Source: Paratinospora sagittata
Taxonomy: Eukaryota; Streptophyta; Magnoliopsida; Ranunculales; Menispermaceae
Assembly: GCA_035771175.1 (NCBI GenBank)
Contig: CM069600.1
Location: 12,666,420-12,730,419 of the forward strand
Length of the DNA: 64,000 bases
Direction of reading: 5' to 3'
The notes beneath the pieces were generated by a model. That model searched no databases. It was not told the DNA's origin and was given only the letters and a program-made list of their open reading frames with translations. The position numbers and the translations under genes are program-made. Positions 1 to 12,000 of the stretch are shown here, in pieces. Positions within the stretch are counted from its first letter, which is position 1, and each line of letters starts with the position of its first letter.

Positions 1-315
1 CACATGACGGTTTTTTTTATTTGTACCCACAATTTTGGACTTTATGTGTATGTCAATTTTTAATGGACTGTAGGAATTATGATTTTATTTATGGTTCATT
101 TTTATGGATTATCTCGTCTTTGATGATTAATACAGTGGGTAGTTTTGTTTAGTACCTTTTGATATTATGTCGTTGTTTGAGATAAGGCTCGTAGGGTCTC
201 AACCACCTCACGGGAGTTGAGGAGTGGTCGGAGATGCCTACGCCGGGCGTCCCGCCCCGGCATTCCGCATGCCATTCCCTGTGGGGTTGGTGGTCCGGGG
301 CGCGGGGTCGCCACA
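1..315 (+). repeat. 3' end of the 5' LTR of E1
   Basis: This is a direct repeat of 7325-7639. It ends in GTCGCCACA just before the primer site. The last 130 bases are GC-rich, unlike the rest of the LTR. About 2.6 kb of this LTR lies to the left of the window. Confidence 0.93.
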
Positions 316-317
316 GT

Positions 318-330
318 TGGTATCAGAGCC
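318..330 (+). other. Primer-binding site of E1 (tRNA-Met type)
   Basis: TGGTATCAGAGCC starts two bases after the LTR end. It matches the usual plant primer site complementary to the 3' end of initiator tRNA-Met. Confidence 0.9.
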
Positions 331-401
331 TGATTTTACTAGGTTTGGTCTATGTATTGGACTTAGATGACTTTGACCTAGGAATTGGGTGAGAGATTTA
401 G

Positions 402-1082
402 GTGATTAAAAAGCTTAAAGGAACTAACTTAAAAGCCTTACTATCATATTTTCTGTGTGTATTATATGATATGGGTAGTTGTGAGGCGGGCACTAGTGGG
501 GCCGAGGCTAGTGGAGCTGCGAGAGCAGCAGGACCTCAAATGGCTGTACCTCAGCCTATGCCTACACCTGCTCCTATTGTTGTGGAGAACCCCACTGATC
601 GGCGGACAGACTGCTAGAGAAGTTCATGAAACTAAAGGCTAAGGAATTCACTGGTGGAGTTGACTTAAAAAAGGCCGAAGATTGGCTGAAGAATGTCGAG
701 AAGATCAGTCGCTCTTTAGAGCTTGATGAGGAGTCTCAGGTCCTATGTGCTGCTCACACACTGGAGAGTGATGCAGAGGATTGGTGGCTTTCAGTGTTGG
801 TATGTCTACACGGGCAGCTCCAGGTGAACAGACTTCACAAGCAGAGTCTGGGGGGCAGTTCCAGACTCCGTGGAAGAAGGGAAGATGGGAAAGGAAGAGA
901 AAGTTTTATGGAGGAGCACAGTCCGAGGGTACTCAGAGTAAGACATCCCAGGTTCAGACTGGTATGATGGCCTCACCAGTGGTTTCCTCTCCTGTCCCGA
1001 TTCCTATTCAGGCACCGAGTGCACCGAGACCCCATTCCCACAGACTGCTGGCCGAGGCAGAGGTAGCGGCCGAGGAAGCTAT
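402..1082 (+). pseudogene. Broken gag of E1
   Basis: Gag-like peptide can be read in three different frames. A Gly/Ala/Pro-rich N-terminal part lies at about 402-600, the start of the gag core (LLEKFMKLKAKEFTGGVD to ESDAEDWW) at about 611-785, and a basic linker (GGQFQTPWKKGRWERKRKFY) in another frame from about 850. The Gly/Arg-rich stretch before the zinc knuckle is in the pol frame. After DAEDWW the usual core of some 150 or more residues is missing, so there is an internal deletion near 785 as well as frameshifts near 600 and 1000-1040. Inference: this copy cannot make normal Gag and would need it supplied in trans. Sequencing error is a less likely explanation because the missing core is large. 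Confidence 0.8.
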
Positions 1083-4000
1083 GTGACGACATCTCAGACT
1101 GGATCATTTGCGCCCAGGGCTCCATTTTTATGTTATCAATGTGGGCAGGCTGGGCATAGGAAGTCCGAGTGTCCAAATTTTCAGAGAGCTCAGGGATTTG
1201 TGCAGCAGTCCAGTGCCAGAGAGACAGCGAAGGCAGCTACTGAGCCAGACCCGACAGCATCCAAGACTTTGGTGGAAGGTACTCTTATTATTTGTGGTAC
1301 TTCTATGCATGTATTATCTGATGCTGGGTCTACATTATCATTCATATCTGGACGTATGGTAGATAATTTGCATTTGACTCCCATTATGGCTAGTACGTGG
1401 TTAGTGGTGAGTACTGTAGCTGGGGAGAGGATCTACCCGAACATGATCTGTAGCCAGTGTGTGGTTCAGATTGGTGATGTTGAGATGCCTATTGACTTTC
1501 GAGTCCTAGAGTTTTTAGAGTTTGATGCAATTCTAGGAATGGATTGGCTCACGGCATATCATGCAGTTGTCGACTGTTTCGCAAAGAGAATCATTTTTCA
1601 AATCCCCGGACACCCAGTGTTTACACTACAGGGTAAAGCTTCAGACCAGACAGTCACGAGGGGTAGATTTGTGACTGATGGAGATAGGGAGATTTTGGTT
1701 GGGTTAGTGCCTGAAGAGGAAGAGACTAGTGAGGTGATACTTGAGGATATTGCCATTGTTAGGGACTTTCCAGATGTGTTCCCTGCAGATCTTCCAGGAT
1801 TACCACCGAAGCGAGAGATCGATTTCATTATTGAACTAGTCCCTGGCACGAAGCCTATCTCCATGGCACCATATAGAATGGCGCCAGCCGAGTTGAAAGA
1901 GTTACAAAAACAGCTCGAGGAGTTATTGGCTAAGGGCTTTATTTGCCCGAGCGTGTCACCCTGGGGAGCTCCAGTTCTTTTTGTGAAAAAGAAAGATGGG
2001 AGCTTGCGGTTATGCATCGACTATCGCCACTTGAACAGGGTGACCATCAAGAACAAATATCCTCTCCCAAGGATTGATGACTTGTTTGATCAGTTGAGGG
2101 GAGCGAAGTATTTTTCGAAGATTGATTTGAGCTCCGGGTATCATCAGCTGAGGATCAGGGAGGAAGATGTGCCTAAGACAGCATTCAGAACCCGCTATGG
2201 ACATTATGAGTTCCTTGTGATGCCATTTGGTGTGACTAATGCACCAGCGATGTTCATGGACCTGATGCAGAGGGTCTTTAGGCAGTATCTGGATAAGTTT
2301 GTCATCGTCTTCATTGATGACATATTGGTGTATTCCAAGACTCGAGCTGAGCATGAGGAACACCTTAGAGTGACTTTGCAAACCCTGAGAGAGCATAGGC
2401 TATATGCAAAGCTGAGCAAGTGCGAATTTTGGATCACCGAAGTGAAGTTCTTAGGTCATGTGGTGAGTTCTGAGGGGATTTCAGTTGATCCGTCTAAGGT
2501 TGAAGCCATTATCAGTTGGCCTAGGCCTACCACAGTGACCGAGATCAGAAGCTTTCTTGGGTTAGCTGGTTACTATAGGAGATTCGTTCAGGGATTCTCC
2601 AAGATAGCTACGCCTATGACTAGGCTCACCCAGAAAGATGTGTCATTTGCATGGACCGAGGAGTGTGAGAATGCCTTTTTAGAGCTGAAGAAAAGATTGA
2701 CATCTACGCCAGTGTTGATTTTGCCAGAGCCTGATCAGGAGTTGGTTATCTATACTGATGCCTCTCGCATCGGCTTAGGTTGCGTGTTGATGCAGAAGGA
2801 TAGGGTCATTGCTTATGCATCGAGGCAGTTGAAGGTGCATGAAAAGAACTACCCTGTTCATGACTTAGAACTGGCCGCAGTGGTTTTTGCTTTGAAGATT
2901 TGGAGGCATTATCTCTATGGTGAGAGATTCACTCTGTATTCTGACCATAAGAGCCTCAAGTACTTGTTCTCTCAGAAGGAATTGAACATGAGGCAGAGAA
3001 GGTGGTTGGAGCTCCTCAAAGACTATGATTTTACATTGGAATACCACCCAGGTAAAGCCAATGTAGTGGCTGATGCGTTGAGCAGGAAGCGGGTAGAGAC
3101 AGTTATGGTAGCACGCCAGATGTCTCATGAGTGGAGACTACTTGAGGCGGCTACGGTTATGAGTGTATGTGCTACTCCTTCAGATCAGATTGTGATATGT
3201 GCTCAAATGAGAGCTCAGCCTACACAAGTCCAGGAGGTAATTGACCAACAGAGACTTGACGTTGATTATGGGATATACAAGTCTTGGGCTAAGAGCAGTG
3301 ATTTTACTGATTGGCACTTGTCATCTGATGGTGCCTTGAGATTTAGGGGACGTTTATGGGTTCCCACAGATCCACGACTTAGACAGAGTGTTCTCCAAGA
3401 GGCTCACAGATCTCATTATGCTATTCATCCTGGCGGAACCAAGATGTATCATGATATGAAAAGAATGTATTGGTGGCCCGACATGAAGAGAGAAATAGCT
3501 CAGTTCATTCAGAGGTGTGAGATCTGTCAAAGAGTCAAAGCTGAGCATCAGAGGCCTGGAGGGCAGATGCAACCGCTTGCCATTCCTGAGTGGAAATGGG
3601 AGCATGTCACTATGGATTTTGTTGTGGGATTACCCAACACCCCGAGGAGACATAATGCTGTTTGGGTTATTATTGATCGCTTGACCAAGTCTGCTCACTT
3701 TCTACCGGTGAACACTAGGGATTCTATGGACAAGCTGAGCAGACTCTATATGCGGGAGATAGTCAGATTACATGGAGTGCCTGTTTCGATTGTGTCAGAT
3801 AGGGATCCGAGGTTTACATCGGTATTCTGGCAGGGGTTGCAGAGGCAGCTAGGCACTAGACTAGATCTCAGTACCGCTTTTCACCCCCAGACGGATGGCC
3901 AGTCTGAGAGGTTGATATCGATTTTAGAGGATATGCTTCGAGCTTGTGTCCTTGAGTCCAGTGGTAACTGGGAGGAGTACATACATTTGTGTGAGTTCGC

Positions 4001-4664
4001 GTACAACAATAGCTATCAGTCCAGTATTGGCATGGCTCCTTTTGAGGCATTGTATGGTCGACCCTGTAGATCTCCGATCTGTTGGACGGAGGTAGGGGAT
4101 GTTGCGATGATGGGACCAGAGTTTGTACAAGAACACACAGAGAATATTAAGAGGATCAAGCATAATATGAAAGTAGCCCAAGACAGGCAGAAGAGTTACA
4201 CTGATGCCAAGCGGAAGACCGTAGAGTTCGAGGTGGGTGACCAAGTTTTATTGAAGGTCTCACCTCAGAAGGGCCAAACTAGATTTGGGATAAAAGGCAA
4301 GCTCGCTCCGAGATTTATTGGGCCGTTCGAGGTTTTAGAACGAATTGGCCCCGTCGCTTACCGATTAGCCTTGCCACCTCAGTTAGCAGCAGTCCACAAT
4401 GTCTTTCACGTGTCAATGCTGAGAGTATACAAGAGTGATTTTGATCACGTCTTGGACTGGAGGAACATTGAACTGAGGCAGGATGGGACTTATGATGAGG
4501 AACCTATTCAGATACTTGACCGGAAGGTCCAGAGGTTACGTAACCGTGAGATTCCGATGGTTAAGGTGAGATGGCAGTTCCATGGCGAGGAACAGGTTAC
4601 TTGGGAGCGTGAGGACTACATGATGGAGCACTTTGCCGAGTTCATGGGCTTAGGTAATTCTTAA
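1083..4664 (+). CDS. E1 polyprotein: zinc knuckle, protease, reverse transcriptase, RNase H, integrase, chromodomain-like tail
   Basis: An uninterrupted frame of 1193 codons. It has no ATG at its start. It is open upstream to at least about 963 and was probably fused to gag, so 1083 (GTG) is a formal start. Seen in order: CCHC knuckle (C17, C20, H25, C30); protease with D80-A-G-S, where most relatives have D-S/T-G; RT with the FIDD motif (D412, D413); RNase H beginning at TDAS (D559); integrase with an HHCC finger, then D845, D906 and E942, with 35 residues between the last two; and a chromodomain-like tail at about 1138-1193. Family knowledge: this makes the enzymes that copy element RNA and insert the DNA, and the tail steers insertion through chromatin. 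All catalytic residues are present, so the enzymes could be active although gag is not. Confidence 0.93.
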   Translation: MTTSQTGSFAPRAPFLCYQCGQAGHRKSECPNFQRAQGFVQQSSARETAKAATEPDPTASKTLVEGTLIICGTSMHVLSDAGSTLSFISGRMVDNLHLTPIMASTWLVVSTVAGERIYPNMICSQCVVQIGDVEMPIDFRVLEFLEFDAILGMDWLTAYHAVVDCFAKRIIFQIPGHPVFTLQGKASDQTVTRGRFVTDGDREILVGLVPEEEETSEVILEDIAIVRDFPDVFPADLPGLPPKREIDFIIELVPGTKPISMAPYRMAPAELKELQKQLEELLAKGFICPSVSPWGAPVLFVKKKDGSLRLCIDYRHLNRVTIKNKYPLPRIDDLFDQLRGAKYFSKIDLSSGYHQLRIREEDVPKTAFRTRYGHYEFLVMPFGVTNAPAMFMDLMQRVFRQYLDKFVIVFIDDILVYSKTRAEHEEHLRVTLQTLREHRLYAKLSKCEFWITEVKFLGHVVSSEGISVDPSKVEAIISWPRPTTVTEIRSFLGLAGYYRRFVQGFSKIATPMTRLTQKDVSFAWTEECENAFLELKKRLTSTPVLILPEPDQELVIYTDASRIGLGCVLMQKDRVIAYASRQLKVHEKNYPVHDLELAAVVFALKIWRHYLYGERFTLYSDHKSLKYLFSQKELNMRQRRWLELLKDYDFTLEYHPGKANVVADALSRKRVETVMVARQMSHEWRLLEAATVMSVCATPSDQIVICAQMRAQPTQVQEVIDQQRLDVDYGIYKSWAKSSDFTDWHLSSDGALRFRGRLWVPTDPRLRQSVLQEAHRSHYAIHPGGTKMYHDMKRMYWWPDMKREIAQFIQRCEICQRVKAEHQRPGGQMQPLAIPEWKWEHVTMDFVVGLPNTPRRHNAVWVIIDRLTKSAHFLPVNTRDSMDKLSRLYMREIVRLHGVPVSIVSDRDPRFTSVFWQGLQRQLGTRLDLSTAFHPQTDGQSERLISILEDMLRACVLESSGNWEEYIHLCEFAYNNSYQSSIGMAPFEALYGRPCRSPICWTEVGDVAMMGPEFVQEHTENIKRIKHNMKVAQDRQKSYTDAKRKTVEFEVGDQVLLKVSPQKGQTRFGIKGKLAPRFIGPFEVLERIGPVAYRLALPPQLAAVHNVFHVSMLRVYKSDFDHVLDWRNIELRQDGTYDEEPIQILDRKVQRLRNREIPMVKVRWQFHGEEQVTWEREDYMMEHFAEFMGLGNS

Positions 4665-4670
4665 CCTTAA

Positions 4671-4702
4671 AACTTCGAGGACGAAGTTCATTCTAAGGTG
4701 GG
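4671..4702 (+). other. Hairpin and polypurine tract before the 3' LTR of E1
   Basis: AACTTCG and CGAAGTT are separated by four bases (4671-4688) and form a perfect 7-bp stem. The purine-rich stretch AAGGTGGG follows and ends at the LTR. It should prime plus-strand DNA synthesis. The same hairpin theme is seen before the LTRs of G and N. Confidence 0.75.
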
Positions 4703-5137
4703 TGTGATGTGACGCCCCGAAAATTATTTCATCTAGCCCATAACCCAATTGTATTTTGCCCAAACTCTATGTGTTGCCTTGATATGTTTGGTGTTTGTTT
4801 GATGATTGTTTAATGTTTGTATAGTTAATGCTTGATAATGTATATAAATATATGTATCATAAATTGTATATGAGTCATGTTAAATTAAAGTTTAATGCAT
4901 ATGTTATTATTTATGCATGGGCTCATTAAACCATGAATTGATATGGGTTAGGATTGATGGAATAAAAGGATAAATGAAATTGAAGATTTGGTGTATTAAA
5001 TGGATTGGACATTTAAAATACATGTGGTTGGTATGGGTAGTATGAGACCAACACATGTGAAGGTTGGTGCATGAAAGTGGACAAGTGTCCAATGCCCACT
5101 TGTCTTCTTCAAGGAAGTGCTAGAATGAGTGGAGGGA

Positions 5138-5250
5138 ACCAAGGAGAGGAAAACAAGGAGAGAATCAAGGAGAGAATCAAGGAGGGAATCAAGGAAGTGC
5201 TAGAAAGAGGTGAATGGAGAGAAAAGAAAGAAGAAGAGAAAGAAGGAGAG
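5138..5250 (+). repeat. GA-rich tract in the E1 LTR
   Basis: Nearly pure purine sequence with short tandem copies of an AGAGAATCAAGG-like unit. GA- or CT-rich tracts occur at comparable places in LTRs D, G and L, so this looks like a conserved leader element and not a coding region. Confidence 0.6.
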
Positions 5251-5365
5251 AGTTGCAGGAGTAAGAACCCTGCGAGATTTTCATCAAAGAAGTGGATCTT
5301 TGGAATTTACGGTCAGATTGAGCTCAAATTTTTGTCAGCACGTTCGTAGCTTATGGTTCTTCATT

Positions 5366-5890
5366 CTGGTCGGTGGAGATCTTGATCAGATGTTTCTTCT
5401 GAGAGATCTAACCTCTCAAACAAAGCTGGCCGGAAAGTCTGGATTTCTCGCACTGTTTCGCTCAAACTTATAGATCTCCTAAATCTACCGTTAGATGGTT
5501 ATCAAATTTGGGTATGTAGTTTATAACTGATATTTATACATTCTGAACGGTGAAGATCGTAATTAGAAGCTTGTGCTAAGAGATATAACCTCTGAAACAA
5601 AGCTGGTCGGAATTTCTGGGTTTCTCGTTCCGTTTCGGTAAAACTTGTAGATCTCCTCAACGTACCGTTGGATGGATATCAAATTTGAGTATGTAGTTTA
5701 CAACAGATATTTCTGTATTATGAACGGTGAAAATATTTATACGTTAATTATTTTGTGTGATATAGCCATCTGAGTTTGGGTATTTGCAGCAGGAAAGGAG
5801 AAACTGTCTGATTAGACACTTGCTCATCAAAGATACATATCTTTTCGGTCCACCGTTGGATTGGGCTGATATTTGGACAGAAGGTTTGTT
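5366..5890 (+). repeat. Diverged tandem repeat of about 177-190 bp in the E1 LTR
   Basis: CAAAGCTGG recurs 177 bases apart (5421, 5598). ACCGTTRGATGG-like sequence recurs about every 180-190 bases (about 5486, 5662, 5852). There are two full copies and part of a third. Confidence 0.7.
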
Positions 5891-6814
5891 TCTTCACATA
5901 CTTCAATCTGTACGGTTGATTTTGTGATTACATATTTCTGTTGGTAGATTGATACATCTGAACAGAATAATACATGTGAAGAATTGGTAGGGTTGTTTGT
6001 ATTAGACCTACATTTAGAATATGAACTTAGACCTTTCCAAATAGCTTGCATGTCAACTATGTTGACCTAGTTGCCATTGTGGATGAACCCATGATGCAAA
6101 ATCAGTGATATACATGGCTGAACATGGCGACCTAGTGTAAATCGACAATATGGCCTAAGTATGAAAATTTTCATATTTTAGGGCTTTTGATGCTTTTGGC
6201 TTAGAATCATTGAATTGATGCAACTTATGTTTAATTAAGCATGATTAGGGTTGATTATGCTACTGATTTGGTGGTTGTGACCATATCATGGGTTAGGCCT
6301 ACTTGTGATCAAGTGACCCAAATTTGGACATGTTTATGCCTAAGGAATTGAAAATCAGTATTTTTGATTAATAGAATGGTTTATGAATGAGAACTATGCA
6401 TTAGAGGCCTAAGTCATGTGATTTGAGTTGAATGATGGGATTAAATGGGATTTAGGCCTATTAATTATATGTGGGCTGATTTAGGGTTGATTTGTAATGT
6501 CTATGTAATTGAGCATAGAAATTGATGTATGGTAGGATATTGATGTATGTTTCAGGATCTTGATTGGGTTGATTCGGTATGGTGGTCGTGTGTGATTAAA
6601 TACTCTCGCGAGGCTTGGTTGTGAGTAGGCTTCACTTATGATTATATCATTTATGTCATCATATCACTTATATATATTGTATGTTGAAAGCATGAATGTG
6701 TTCTAATGTTTTGAATGATGCATTGATTTGAGAAAACCTTATGACTTTGGTTGGGCCCATCTATCTGGCTAATAGGGGGACTTGACCTTGTCATAGGAGG
6801 GTTTTAAGAAGGAA

Positions 6815-6921
6815 ATGATTGGGATCAACGGCACGGTGAAATAGACGTGGACTAGTAACCCAAGTAAACATGATTGGGATCAACGGCACGGCGAAATAGA
6901 CGTGGACTAGTAACCCAAGGC
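6815..6921 (+). repeat. 55-bp tandem duplication in the E1 LTR
   Basis: ATGATTGGGATCAACGGCAC begins at 6815 and again at 6870. The two copies are almost identical, differing at one internal base and at the end. Confidence 0.85.
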
Positions 6922-7639
6922 ATGTGGAATGTGGATCCAAATTGATAAACTTTTACTTGCATCGAACTTATTATAAATGCTTGATATCTATATGTTATGA
7001 GCTTTTAATCATGCTACACATTGACATGCATACATGGTTTTTATTGATGAGTATTGATAGCATATTTGAATTCTATTCACTGGGCATCGTTGGCTCACCC
7101 TCATTTTTCTCTTTCAGGTCCTTCTGTCCCGAATAAGGGCAAGGGAGTAGTCATATCTTGAGGGCCTTGCCTGCGAGAGAATCCAAGTCCTCTATGTGAG
7201 TTGAGAGGCATTTTGATTGAATTGTGTTTTATATTATGAAGTATTATATTTTGGATTATGTAATTATAATACTTACCACATTTTAGTATGGGTGAGTTGG
7301 GACTTGCTAGATAGACCATGTGGGCACATGACGGTTTTTTTTATTTGTACCCACAATTTTGGACTTTATGTGTATGTCAATTTTTAATGGACTGTAGGAA
7401 TTATGATTTTATTTATGGTTCATTTTTATGGATTATCTCGTCTTTGATGATTAATACAGTGGGTAGTTTTGTTTAGTACCTTTTGATATTATGTCGTTGT
7501 TTGAGATAAGGCTCGTAGGGTCTCAACCACCTCACGGGAGTTGAGGAGTGGTCGGAGATGCCTACGCCGGGCGTCCCGCCCCGGCATTCCGCATGCCATT
7601 CCCTGTGGGGTTGGTGGTCCGGGGCGCGGGGTCGCCACA

Positions 7640-7885
7640 ATCGATGACTTGTTCGACCAACTTAGAAATGCCAAATACTTCTCTAAGATTGATTTACGGT
7701 CCGGTTATCACCAACTCCGGATCCGAGAGTCGGACATCACCAAGACGACGTTCAAAACTCGGTACGGTCATTACGAGTTCTTAGTTATGCTGTTTGGTCT
7801 AACAAATGCACCTGCTGCATTCATGGATTTGATGAATCGCATATTCAGGTTATACTTAGACCGATTTGTGGTGGTTTTTGTGGAC
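7640..7885 (+). pseudogene. E2: reverse transcriptase fragment of an older Ty3/gypsy element
   Basis: The reading frame gives [19 protein letters not shown], then [17 protein letters not shown] and [15 protein letters not shown], ending at FVVVFVD where the catalytic Asp pair should follow. It aligns with E1 residues from about 336 to 411 but differs at many positions. The left side is cut by the E1 insertion and the right side is joined to LTR sequence. A continuous frame running from the E1 LTR into it is accidental. Confidence 0.9.
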
Positions 7886-7956
7886 GTTCAGGCGCAATGC
7901 CAGAACGTTCAGGCGCATGCCAGAACATACAGGCGCATGCCAGAACGCTCAGGCGC
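7885..7956 (+). repeat. 20-bp tandem repeat, four copies, core TTCAGGCGC
   Basis: Units of the form CGTTCAGGCGCATGCCAGAA repeat with a period of 20-21 just before the TATA box of the E2 LTR. The palindrome at 28301-28442 holds two copies and the M LTR holds one. Confidence 0.85.
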
Positions 7957-9060
7957 AAAAATCTCTATATAAGAAAGCTCATCATTTCTCATTCCTCACA
8001 CCAAATCACCTTCTCTTGTGATTTTCTTCTCCTTTCCGCGCATTCTAAGTTTTTAGTTTTCGAGACTCTCGGTGCGGTGCAACAAAGTTCTGTCCGGAGG
8101 AAAGCGCCAGATCTGAAAGCGGTGCAACGAAGTTCTGTCCGGAGAAAAGCACCAGATCTGAAGGTGGGGAACGAAACATAGGTTTGCGTGTTTCATAACT
8201 TTTATTAAAGTTTACATTCAATTATTATTATGTCTACTATTCATTTACACTGCATTATGTCATATAATGTTTATGACCTGAATGTCCTAACCTTGCACGT
8301 CGTGATACTGACCCTGATAAGGATCACCAGACGTAGCCAAAGTCAGTCTAAATGTCAAGAAAAGACCAGACCAGTAGACTAGACCAGTTCATGCATTGGC
8401 ATCATACATATCACCACCTAGGGACGTATATGGTTTATGACTCATAGAATAGTTACGAGCATTGCTCACTATTCATATTATTTCTCTGGAGAGGGACGTA
8501 CATGAGAACCTGGCTACGCCAGGGAGGGACATCAGTATGTGAATCCAGAGCATCGTTCCTGAGGAGGGACGTACAGTGAGAACCTGGCTACGCCCGGGGA
8601 AGGACACCTGTACGTGAACTCAGGCGATGTACGTTCATCAAACCATTACGAGACGGTGTCATGCATACATACATATTGATTGATTATGATGCTTACATGT
8701 GTATTTAAGATATTTGATATTGAAGTATGCTTTATTAATTGTTATACTCATGCACTATTTACCCACTGAGCGCGTTAAGCTCACTCCATTATTATCCAAT
8801 CTTTCACAGGAAATTAGGGTGGACTGGGTGCAGGTTATGGGATCCACAATTTATACCCTTTGTTTAATTCATTGGGGATTTTGGGAGTATGTTCCCTTGA
8901 CCATTTTATGTACAAAAATATTCTGAATTAAATGAAATCAGATTTGTACTGTGTGTACTATATTTCCGCTGCGCACTCTGTTGTTACCATTGTAATTGTT
9001 CCAAATGCGCACCACCGAGAGTGTACCGCCGGTTTAGGCGCGTCCGGACGGAGTGTGACA
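7886..9060 (+). repeat. E2: LTR remnant, 5' part of U3 missing
   Basis: It resembles the LTR of M (61592-62836) from the TTCAGGCGC repeat to the end. A TATA box (CTATATAAG) lies at 7965-7973. The shared LTR box is at about 8762-8812. It ends in GTGTGACA at 9060 with no primer site after it, so it is probably the 3' LTR of the same deleted element as the RT fragment. It carries extra internal duplications that M lacks (7885-7956, 8074-8163, about 8490-8630). Confidence 0.8.
8074..8163 (+). repeat. 45-bp tandem duplication downstream of the E2 TATA box
   Basis: GCGGTGCAAC begins at 8074 and 8119. The copies differ at a few bases. The M LTR has one copy at the matching place. Confidence 0.85.
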
Positions 9061-12000
9061 ATATAGCCCTTGGCTATGAGAATAAAATTAATTTTCTACA
9101 TAGCTTAGTCTATAAGGATATAAAACTGGTTTTATATATTGTTTTCAACTAAGGCATAGATTTCTTCATTAAAAATAAATAAATAAATAAATAAATAAGC
9201 ACTAAGGCATAGCTTTTGATTATTGGAAATAATTAAGAAATACGTGAGATTTTTGCGTAGCTTCTAACTATGAATATGTGCAAAAGATTTTTTTTTTTTT
9301 TCTTGTCATAAACGCGCGCGAGCGCTGTCAATTCCACACACTGAATCAAACCCTGCCCACCTAGGGGCATGGGCAAGGCTCTACCATGGGAGCTAATGCC
9401 TTCAGACGTGCAAAAGAGTTTTTTCATTGCTTTTGCAAATGTATATATCCATTAAAAAAAAAAATTACATAGCTTAAGTTATGCGAATTAAAAATAATTG
9501 AAAGCTAAGAACAAAATATATATATATATATATATAGCCTTAGACTATTAATATAAGTATATTAAATAAAAAGAACATAATAATAAAAACAAATGAAGTT
9601 TACCTCAACATTACCTTTTATTCCTTAATTTATTAGAGTTTTTGTATTAAGCTTGGTGCAAAATTTGACCAATACTAAAAAGGTAATTACATGAAGGAAA
9701 TAAGTTGATCTAGAGATGCAAATCAAATGACCACGGTGCAAGCTAAGCATCTCGGACCTGTAATAAAAAGAAAAAGAATAAGCTATTATAAGGAGCATAA
9801 GTGTGATGCCGACCAAAAATCCTCTAAAATCTAAGTCAGTTATTCTATATGTAACTTGCATTGGCTGTGGAAGTAATGACTAACATATCGGATAGCATCT
9901 GTTGCTAAGTTGGTATGCCACATGTCGCCTTTTCATACGCTAGAGGCAGGACTTACTAATGAGCTCGAATTGGTTAAGCTTATCTACTTCGGATATGTCT
10001 GATGAAACCAAATCAACAAAGTTTGTCTGTCCCGGATATCTCGGTATGGAGCTCAGTAGGGAGCTCGACAGCCAAGTTCTTCCCTTACAAGCACATCCTT
10101 ATGAAGAGCTCATTTCATCAGCTCGACCTCTTCTCAGTCTTTTGTGCGAACTAACCAAATCATGTGCATGTTGGATAAGCCAGTCAACCTCGTTCAACTG
10201 GACAAGCCGAGCTGGCATCTTTCTCGAGTGTCGACTTGCCTCCAAGTAGCCCCTGCAAATGTCCTTTTCGAATCTTGTCAAATATGGTCGGTGAAATAAT
10301 TAAGAATCAGTTCGGCAGTGCCAAGTTGTCATCTTATGCAAACAACGAGCGATGTAGCTCATCTTTTGCCCATCAAGCTCATTCTTGTCGAGCTGTTGTC
10401 TTGGCCAAATGACAAATAATGCCACTCGCCTTTCACACGTCTAAGCTGTCCATATCAAGTTGTCGTCTTGCACGACTTTCGTGTTAACTGTCTACGCTAC
10501 TTGGAAGAGTCGTTAGGGTCCAAGTTACTGTCACGTCAGCTCGACCTACACCAGGTCATCCTCGTCTGTTCCATGTCAGATGAGACCAGATGAGACCGAG
10601 CTTATGGTCCAACAACATGTCATAAAATAAAGGAGAAAACTACAAAGAAATATACAAACTTGGTTCATTCGAGCTTGCTTCGGGCTTTCTTGTTTACAAG
10701 ACAAACACTTCTTTATATAAACTCATTGTCATAATGAAGTTATATACTTCAGTTGCATCATATAAATAAATCAATAACTTTCAAAATATTGTTGCTACAT
10801 ACATTAACCAACTAATCACATGGAAGACTCGTTGCAAATTTTTAGCAAAGGAAGATTTGTAACAGATTAAAGGAGATTATAAATGGATTATGAAAACTCA
10901 CATTAAAGCAGTGATCAAGTTAGAATTTTGCGAGCTACTAAAAAACTTTCCTTGTTGAGAATCCATGACATACCATGTGTCTTCAAATTTAAGCCGCATT
11001 TGATTGATGAAAAAATTATTATTTTATTAAAAAAATAAAAAAAATCTCAAAAAAATAAAAAAATGTACATTTAATTGTCAATATTTTCTTGAGAAAATAT
11101 TTTTCAACCCGCTTATTTTTTCACCAAAATTTTTCCATGAAATATTTTTTAGTATAGTTCACGTTTATTTTTTTGTAGAACTTCTCTGATTATCCAATTT
11201 TTTTTACATTATAAGAATGTAAAAGAATATTTTTTTCATATACAATTAAACAACCATAAAAAAATATTTCTCAAAAAAATTGTATTTTCTTAATAAAAAT
11301 TCTCAGGGCTTTGGTTATAAAGAGATTTTCTCACGACCCAAAGTTGAGTCTCGTTAATTGCAAAACGAGATATAGGCTGTGATTAAAAAAAAAATCTCAA
11401 TTTCAAGTCCAAATTCGTGCTCACACCTTAGTGTTTACTCTGGGCGGGACTGTCTAATGTCATGTACCGTTCTTAATTCTAAAATAGTCCCACCCTTACA
11501 ACGGGGTTTGCAAAGACACTTGGGGTGTCAAAGACTCAAAAAAGAACCTTTTTTTTTCTATCTCTAAAAATTATGCCAAGAAAATAGGAAAGCTGAGAAA
11601 TTTATGATTTTCTCAAAAAAAAAAAAAAAAAACTTTTTTTTTGGAGAAATGTTCTCATATAAGAACCACACACCACACCGTGCTACAATCCATTTCATTT
11701 GGTTTGTAAGGAAAAATAGGTTGTAGAAATCCATAAGATTCAATGCTATTGCTTTTCCAGAACATTTTCATTTCTATGACACCAAAATGGATATTTACTG
11801 CCTTGTAACAAACATCTGAAAACTTTCCAAAAAAATAAAAAAAATCCCTTCATTATGTTTTTATCAACTTCATAGATCAGCACACTGTACATACAAATAT
11901 TAAGAGTAATGCTACATTAACATTCAATACATGCATCTATAAAAACATCACCTTTATACACCATTAGATTACCTCAAACATATGTTAGTGCATAATTCAC

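Larger units (their letters stand above)
1..7639 (+). mobile_element. E1: Ty3/gypsy LTR retrotransposon, Tekay/Del-like, left end outside the window
   Basis: The order is LTR end (1-315), primer site, broken gag, one long protease-RT-RNaseH-integrase frame ending in a chromodomain-like tail, purine tract and a 3' LTR of about 2.9 kb. Integrase after RNase H marks Ty3/gypsy, and the chromodomain tail, long LTR and tRNA-Met-type primer site fit the Tekay/Del chromoviruses. Bases 1-315 and 7325-7639 are the same length, and I found no difference between them by eye, which points to a recent insertion. The element interrupts the RT domain of an older relative that continues at 7640. The left target duplication is outside the window. 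Confidence 0.93.
4703..7639 (+). repeat. 3' LTR of E1, about 2.93 kb
   Basis: It starts at TGTGATGTGACGCCCC (4703, possibly 4708) and ends at GCCACA (7639), so it has TG...CA ends. A TATA-like stretch lies near 4841 and a GA-rich tract follows at 5138-5250. Tandem repeats lie at 5366-5890 and 6815-6921. The shared LTR box (CACTGGGC...GGCTCACCC...TTTCAGG) is at about 7078-7118. No gene is seen in it. Confidence 0.9.

Noticed and set aside
7885..7956. CRISPR-like array because of regular 20-bp units.
   Set aside because: There are no unique spacers between repeats, the host is a plant, and the array lies in an LTR.
7541..7972. Chimeric frame running from the E1 LTR into E2 RT.
   Set aside because: The joint is an insertion boundary, RT lacks its catalytic Asp pair, and the end runs into a repeat.
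9310..9420. Possible small RNA gene or SINE (CGCGCGAGCGCTG followed by CCACCTAGGGGCATGGG).
   Set aside because: No cloverleaf, promoter boxes or ends that I could defend.
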